A DNA stretch of 9,858 nt. It comes from Nitriliruptorales bacterium (GTDB taxonomy: Bacteria > Actinomycetota > Nitriliruptoria > Euzebyales > Egibacteraceae). A program made the position numbers and the translations under genes. Location: positions 1 to 9,858 of the forward strand of contig SKPY01000422.1 in the NCBI GenBank assembly GCA_007119305.1, in the 5' to 3' direction. The notes below the pieces were generated by a model. The model was given only the letters and a program-made list of their open reading frames with translations, had not been told where the DNA came from and did not search any database. Shown piece by piece: positions 7,888-9,858 of this stretch (position 1 is the first letter of the stretch; the number at the start of each line of letters is the position of its first letter).

Positions 7888-8253
7888 ATGCCGACGACCG
7901 CAGTCACCGCAGACAGCTTCAACGCCACCGTGGCGGAGCACGACATCGTCCTGCTCGACTTCTGGGCGGAGTGGTGCGGACCCTGTCACCAGTTCGCGCC
8001 GATCTTCGAGGCCGCGAGCGAGCGCCACCCCGACGTGCTGTTCGCCAAGGTGAACGCGGATGAGCAGCAGCAGCTGGCCGCCGAGTTCGGCGTCCGCTCC
8101 ATCCCCACGCTCACGGCGATCCGCGACCGGGTCGTGCTCTTCAGCCAGCCCGGGGTGCTGCCCGGCGAGGCGATCGACGAGCTCCTCGGCAAGATCCGGG
8201 AGCTCGACATGGACGAGGTCCGCGCCGAGGTCGCCGGCGACCGCGGCCAGTAG
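7888..8253 (+). CDS. Thioredoxin-family protein
   Basis: Cytoplasmic thiol-disulfide oxidoreductase, 121 residues. The active site WCGPC spans 29-33 within LLDFWAEWCGPC. The cis-proline is P73 in GVRSIPTL. The remaining strands and helices of a thioredoxin fold are present, and the tail ELDMDEVRAEVAGDRGQ extends slightly past the usual 105-110 residues. There is no signal peptide. The ATG at 7888 is chosen because GGAAG at 7875-7879 lies 8 nt before it. An in-frame ATG at 7867 lacks a ribosome binding site. The gene is divergent from the TRAP operon and convergent with the unknown membrane protein (18-bp gap). It resembles the second, housekeeping-like thioredoxins of actinobacteria. Function at family level is secure; the partner proteins are unknown. 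Confidence 0.95.
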   Translation: MPTTAVTADSFNATVAEHDIVLLDFWAEWCGPCHQFAPIFEAASERHPDVLFAKVNADEQQQLAAEFGVRSIPTLTAIRDRVVLFSQPGVLPGEAIDELLGKIRELDMDEVRAEVAGDRGQ

Positions 8254-8271
8254 CCGGCGGGCGCGGGCGGC

Positions 8272-8850
8272 TCACGCGCACGAGACGAACGCGACCACCA
8301 GGAGCACGACCACCGCCGCGAGCGCCAGCCAGACCCGCCGGTCGCGCACGAGCGCTCGGGCGCCGCTGGGCTGCGGGGGCGGTTCGAGCCGTTGCGGCGC
8401 GAGCTCGGGGCGGCTGAGGGCCACGGTGATGGCGGACCGGCCGGCCTCGCCCAACCACTCCCAGCTCACCCACGTGGCCAGGTCCGGCTCGCGCTCGAGC
8501 AGCCGCACGGTGGGTTCCCGCAGGTCGTCGTCGACTGCGCCGGCGCAGGCCGCCCCGTCCTCGTCGAGCACCCGCACCGCCGCGGCGTCGACGTCGAGCC
8601 TCACCGGCCGTCCCAGCCCGAACGCCGCGGTTGCGAGGGCCTGGCGCTGCTCAGCGGTGCGGGGCTCCACCCCGACGACCGCCATGCCCGCGAACGCATC
8701 GGGATGCAGCGCACCGGCGTCGAGGGGGTTCCCGTCGTCGTCATGAGCCTGGTAGCCGCGCCCCACCAGGGGACCGCCGTCTGGCGCGGTGGAGTCCTTG
8801 CGTTGCCTGCGAACCTCCACGCGCACGGCCTCCTCGTCGGCTCCGCCCAT
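8272..8850 (-). CDS. Unknown protein with C-terminal membrane anchor
   Basis: I do not recognise this 192-residue protein. Its N-terminal and middle parts (about 1-150) are soluble and acidic, with segments such as GRGYQAHDDDGNPLD, RPVRLDVDAAAVRVLDEDG and a Trp-containing WVSWEWLGEAG. A proline-rich linker (RLEPPPQPSG) follows, then RDRR and a single hydrophobic helix at about 172-190 ending in SCA. With no N-terminal signal, this is the layout of a tail-anchored protein with its bulk in the cytoplasm. The ATG at 8850 is preceded by AGGTG (complement of 8859-8863) with 8 nt spacing. The frame stays open to 9012, but that extension crosses a non-coding-looking repeat. Codon use agrees with neighbours, supporting a real gene. 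It is divergent from the MarR gene, which could regulate it. Confidence 0.72.
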   Translation of the reverse strand: MGGADEEAVRVEVRRQRKDSTAPDGGPLVGRGYQAHDDDGNPLDAGALHPDAFAGMAVVGVEPRTAEQRQALATAAFGLGRPVRLDVDAAAVRVLDEDGAACAGAVDDDLREPTVRLLEREPDLATWVSWEWLGEAGRSAITVALSRPELAPQRLEPPPQPSGARALVRDRRVWLALAAVVVLLVVAFVSCA

Positions 8851-8873
8851 GGTTGTAGCACCTGCGCACCCGG

Positions 8874-8890
8874 GGCGCCGTGGCGGCGCC
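8874..8890. promoter_or_regulatory. Perfect 7-bp hairpin in the leader of the unknown membrane protein
   Basis: GGCGCCG, a TGG loop, and CGGCGCC form a perfect, all-GC stem ending 23 bp before the start of the minus-strand gene. It lies just upstream of that gene's Shine-Dalgarno and would be in its mRNA leader if transcription starts further upstream. It could be an operator or an RNA structure; a terminator is less likely because no T-tract follows on either strand. Confidence 0.4.
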
Positions 8891-8898
8891 TTCCGCAA

Positions 8899-9010
8899 CC
8901 GGCGGCGCATCCTCCCCCATCCCCACCAGCACCCCAGCCAGCCCACCCGAAGATGCCGCGCCGGCGGCGCATCCTCCGACACCCCCGCCAGCACCCCCGC
9001 CAGCTCAACC
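8899..9010. repeat. Imperfect 50-bp direct repeat, period 62 bp
   Basis: Copies at 8899-8948 and 8961-9010 match at 43 of 50 positions, including a perfect 17-bp start (CCGGCGGCGCATCCTCC). The 12-bp spacer differs from the flanking sequence. The period of 62 is not a multiple of three, so the copies are read in different frames. The seven differences mostly change the encoded amino acid when each copy is read in its best frame, so there is no sign of protein selection. An imperfect palindrome (8952-8973, 9 of 11 pairs) spans the left edge of the second copy. The region lies between divergent genes; the right end of copy two includes one half-site of the MarR operator. Confidence 0.65.
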
Positions 9011-9026
9011 ACGTTGAGGACTCAAC
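9004..9026. promoter_or_regulatory. Probable MarR operator
   Basis: The perfect palindrome GTTGAGGACTCAAC (9013-9026, 6-bp arms, 2-bp centre) lies 31 bp before the MarR start. A third half-site, CTCAAC at 9004-9009, pairs with the same GTTGAG across a 3-bp centre, so two overlapping inverted repeats share one arm. MarR dimers typically bind such short palindromes in their own promoters. The site covers the expected -35 region of the gene, which suits autorepression. Confidence 0.6.
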
Positions 9027-9050
9027 TATCCCTGGGCGATCCGCTATCAT
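9022..9050 (+). promoter_or_regulatory. Candidate promoter for a leaderless MarR mRNA
   Basis: TATCAT at 9045-9050 is a good actinobacterial -10 (TANNNT), and it ends 7 bp before the ATG at 9058. Transcription would then start at or next to the A of the start codon. No Shine-Dalgarno is present before the ATG, which agrees with a leaderless transcript. The -35 box is poor (TCAACT at 9022-9027, 17-bp spacer) and overlaps the operator. Confidence 0.45.
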
Positions 9051-9057
9051 CGTCGGC

Positions 9058-9561
9058 ATGGCGGCACGTCCCCTCAGCGCTGACGAGCAACAGGCCTGGC
9101 GCGCCTTTCTCGGCGCGACCAAGCACGTGTTCGAGCAGCTCGACCGCCAGCTGCAGCACGACGCGGGGATGCCCCTCGCCTACTACGACATCCTCGTGCT
9201 GCTGTCCGAAGCGCCCGACCGGACCCTGCGCATGAGCGAGCTGGCTAGGCGCTCACGGTCGTCGCGCAGCCGCCTGTCCCACGCGGTCGACCGGCTCGAG
9301 CAGGCAGGTTGGGTCGCCCGGGAACGCTGTCCCACCGATCGGCGTGGCTACTTCGCCACCTTGACCGATGAGGGCTTCGCCCAGCTGACTGCCGCGGCTC
9401 CCGGGCACATCGCGGCGGTGCGCAGCGTGCTGTTCGACCCGCTGTCGCCAGCGCAGGTGGCCTCCCTGCGCGCCATCTGCGAGCGCGTGCTCGACCAGGC
9501 CGGCGAGCAGCCCCCGGCCCCCGGGTCCGCTGCCACCACCCTGCCCGCAGTCGGCGAGTGA
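9058..9561 (+). CDS. MarR-family transcriptional regulator
   Basis: Dimeric winged-helix repressor, 167 residues. Helices at about 10-35 begin the dimer interface, followed by AYYDILVLLSEAP at 41-53, then the helix-turn-helix RMSELARRSRSSRSRLSHAVDRLEQAGWV at about 58-86. The wing is ERCPTDRRGYFATLTDEG at 89-106 with the conserved D94-R95. The C-terminal helices complete the dimer arm, and a Pro/Ala-rich tail ends the protein. The target site is probably the palindrome just upstream. The gene lies 13 bp before an arginase-family gene, so the two may share a transcript. MarR proteins commonly respond to phenolic ligands or oxidants; C91 beside the wing is the only cysteine near the DNA-binding part, and another lies in the C-terminal helix (AICERV). 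Ligand is unknown. Confidence 0.93.
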   Translation: MAARPLSADEQQAWRAFLGATKHVFEQLDRQLQHDAGMPLAYYDILVLLSEAPDRTLRMSELARRSRSSRSRLSHAVDRLEQAGWVARERCPTDRRGYFATLTDEGFAQLTAAAPGHIAAVRSVLFDPLSPAQVASLRAICERVLDQAGEQPPAPGSAATTLPAVGE

Positions 9562-9574
9562 CCCCAGCGGCGCC

Positions 9575-9858
9575 ATGCTCCTCGCCGCCCCCTACCACCT
9601 CGCCGAGCGCCTCCCCGACCTTTCCGTGGCTGCCGACCGGACGCTCGAGCTGCCGCCGCCCATCGAGGCGGGTTGGGCCGGGCTGCTCCCCCTGCACGCG
9701 CGCATCGCCGACGCCGTCGCGACCGCCCACCCCGACGAGGAGCTCATCGTGGCGTCGGGCGACTGCACCACCGCCCTCGGGGTGCTCGCGGGGCTGCGCC
9801 GGCGTGGCACCGACCCGAGCGTGGTGTGGTTCGACGCCCACGGGGACTTCAACACCCC
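9575..9858 (+). CDS. Arginase/ureohydrolase-family protein, N-terminal part (runs off window)
   Basis: Start of a metal-dependent ureohydrolase-fold protein; 94 codons are visible before the edge. The start reads MLLAAPYHLAERLPDLSV. Residues 61-66 (SGDCTT) occupy the position of the family's GGDHS metal-binding motif, and WFDAHGDFNT at 85-94 is the second motif (DAHxD). Arginases, agmatinases and formiminoglutamases bind two Mn ions through these motifs and split a guanidino or amidino group as urea or formamide. Here Cys64 replaces the first-motif His, so one expected metal ligand is absent or altered. The ATG at 9575 follows the MarR stop by 13 bp with only a weak AGCGG upstream, suggesting coupled translation. 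Substrate cannot be decided from this part. Confidence 0.85.
   Translation, partial: MLLAAPYHLAERLPDLSVAADRTLELPPPIEAGWAGLLPLHARIADAVATAHPDEELIVASGDCTTALGVLAGLRRRGTDPSVVWFDAHGDFNT

Noticed and set aside
7698..7946. N-terminal extension of the TAXI protein past 7697.
   Set aside because: It would place about 80 residues before a clear lipoprotein signal peptide and bury the strong GGAGG site.
8851..9012. N-terminal extension of the unknown membrane protein by 54 residues.
   Set aside because: The added peptide is Trp/Gly/Arg-rich, crosses the direct repeat out of phase, and lacks a ribosome site, whereas the ATG at 8850 has one.

Overview
The window is very GC-rich with strong G/C codon-third-position bias, GTG/TTG starts, and a MarR gene that looks leaderless. 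Together these suggest a high-GC actinobacterium or a relative. The TRAP/TAXI transporter and the extremely acidic tether of its lipoprotein would fit a salt-adapted, deep-branching actinobacterial lineage, but that placement is inference. There are no rRNA, tRNA, IS, phage or CRISPR signatures. It reads as ordinary chromosome with a few unusual regulatory or structural details.

Layout. (1) Positions 1-339 hold a small XRE/HTH regulator whose frame is open at the left edge. (2) Positions 517-3593 form a three-gene plus-strand operon: an ABC ATPase and two related ABC-2 type permeases, separated by 10-13 bp, making one heteromeric exporter of unknown substrate. (3) Positions 3626-4423 (minus) hold a short-chain dehydrogenase/reductase that converges on the exporter operon and lacks the classic YxxxK catalytic pair. 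(4) Positions 4565-7697 (minus) form a two-gene TRAP uptake operon: a TAXI-type substrate-binding lipoprotein first, then a fused DctQM-type permease. The short gap between them carries a hairpin that covers the permease start codon. (5) Positions 7888-8253 (plus) hold a thioredoxin with a WCGPC active site, divergent from the TRAP operon. (6) Positions 8272-8850 (minus) hold an unrecognised 192-residue protein with a single C-terminal membrane segment. (7) Positions 8851-9057 are a divergent control region with a perfect hairpin, an imperfect 50-bp direct repeat and a MarR-type operator. (8) Positions 9058-9561 hold a MarR regulator, followed after 13 bp by the start of an arginase-family gene that runs off the right edge.

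How the genes work together. The exporter genes form one complex, and the TRAP pair forms one importer. MarR probably represses itself and may control the arginase-family gene and, less certainly, the divergent membrane protein. No convincing new multi-gene system is visible. The best leads are the MarR control region, the unknown tail-anchored protein, the hairpin on the TRAP permease start, and the active-site substitutions in the SDR and arginase-family proteins.
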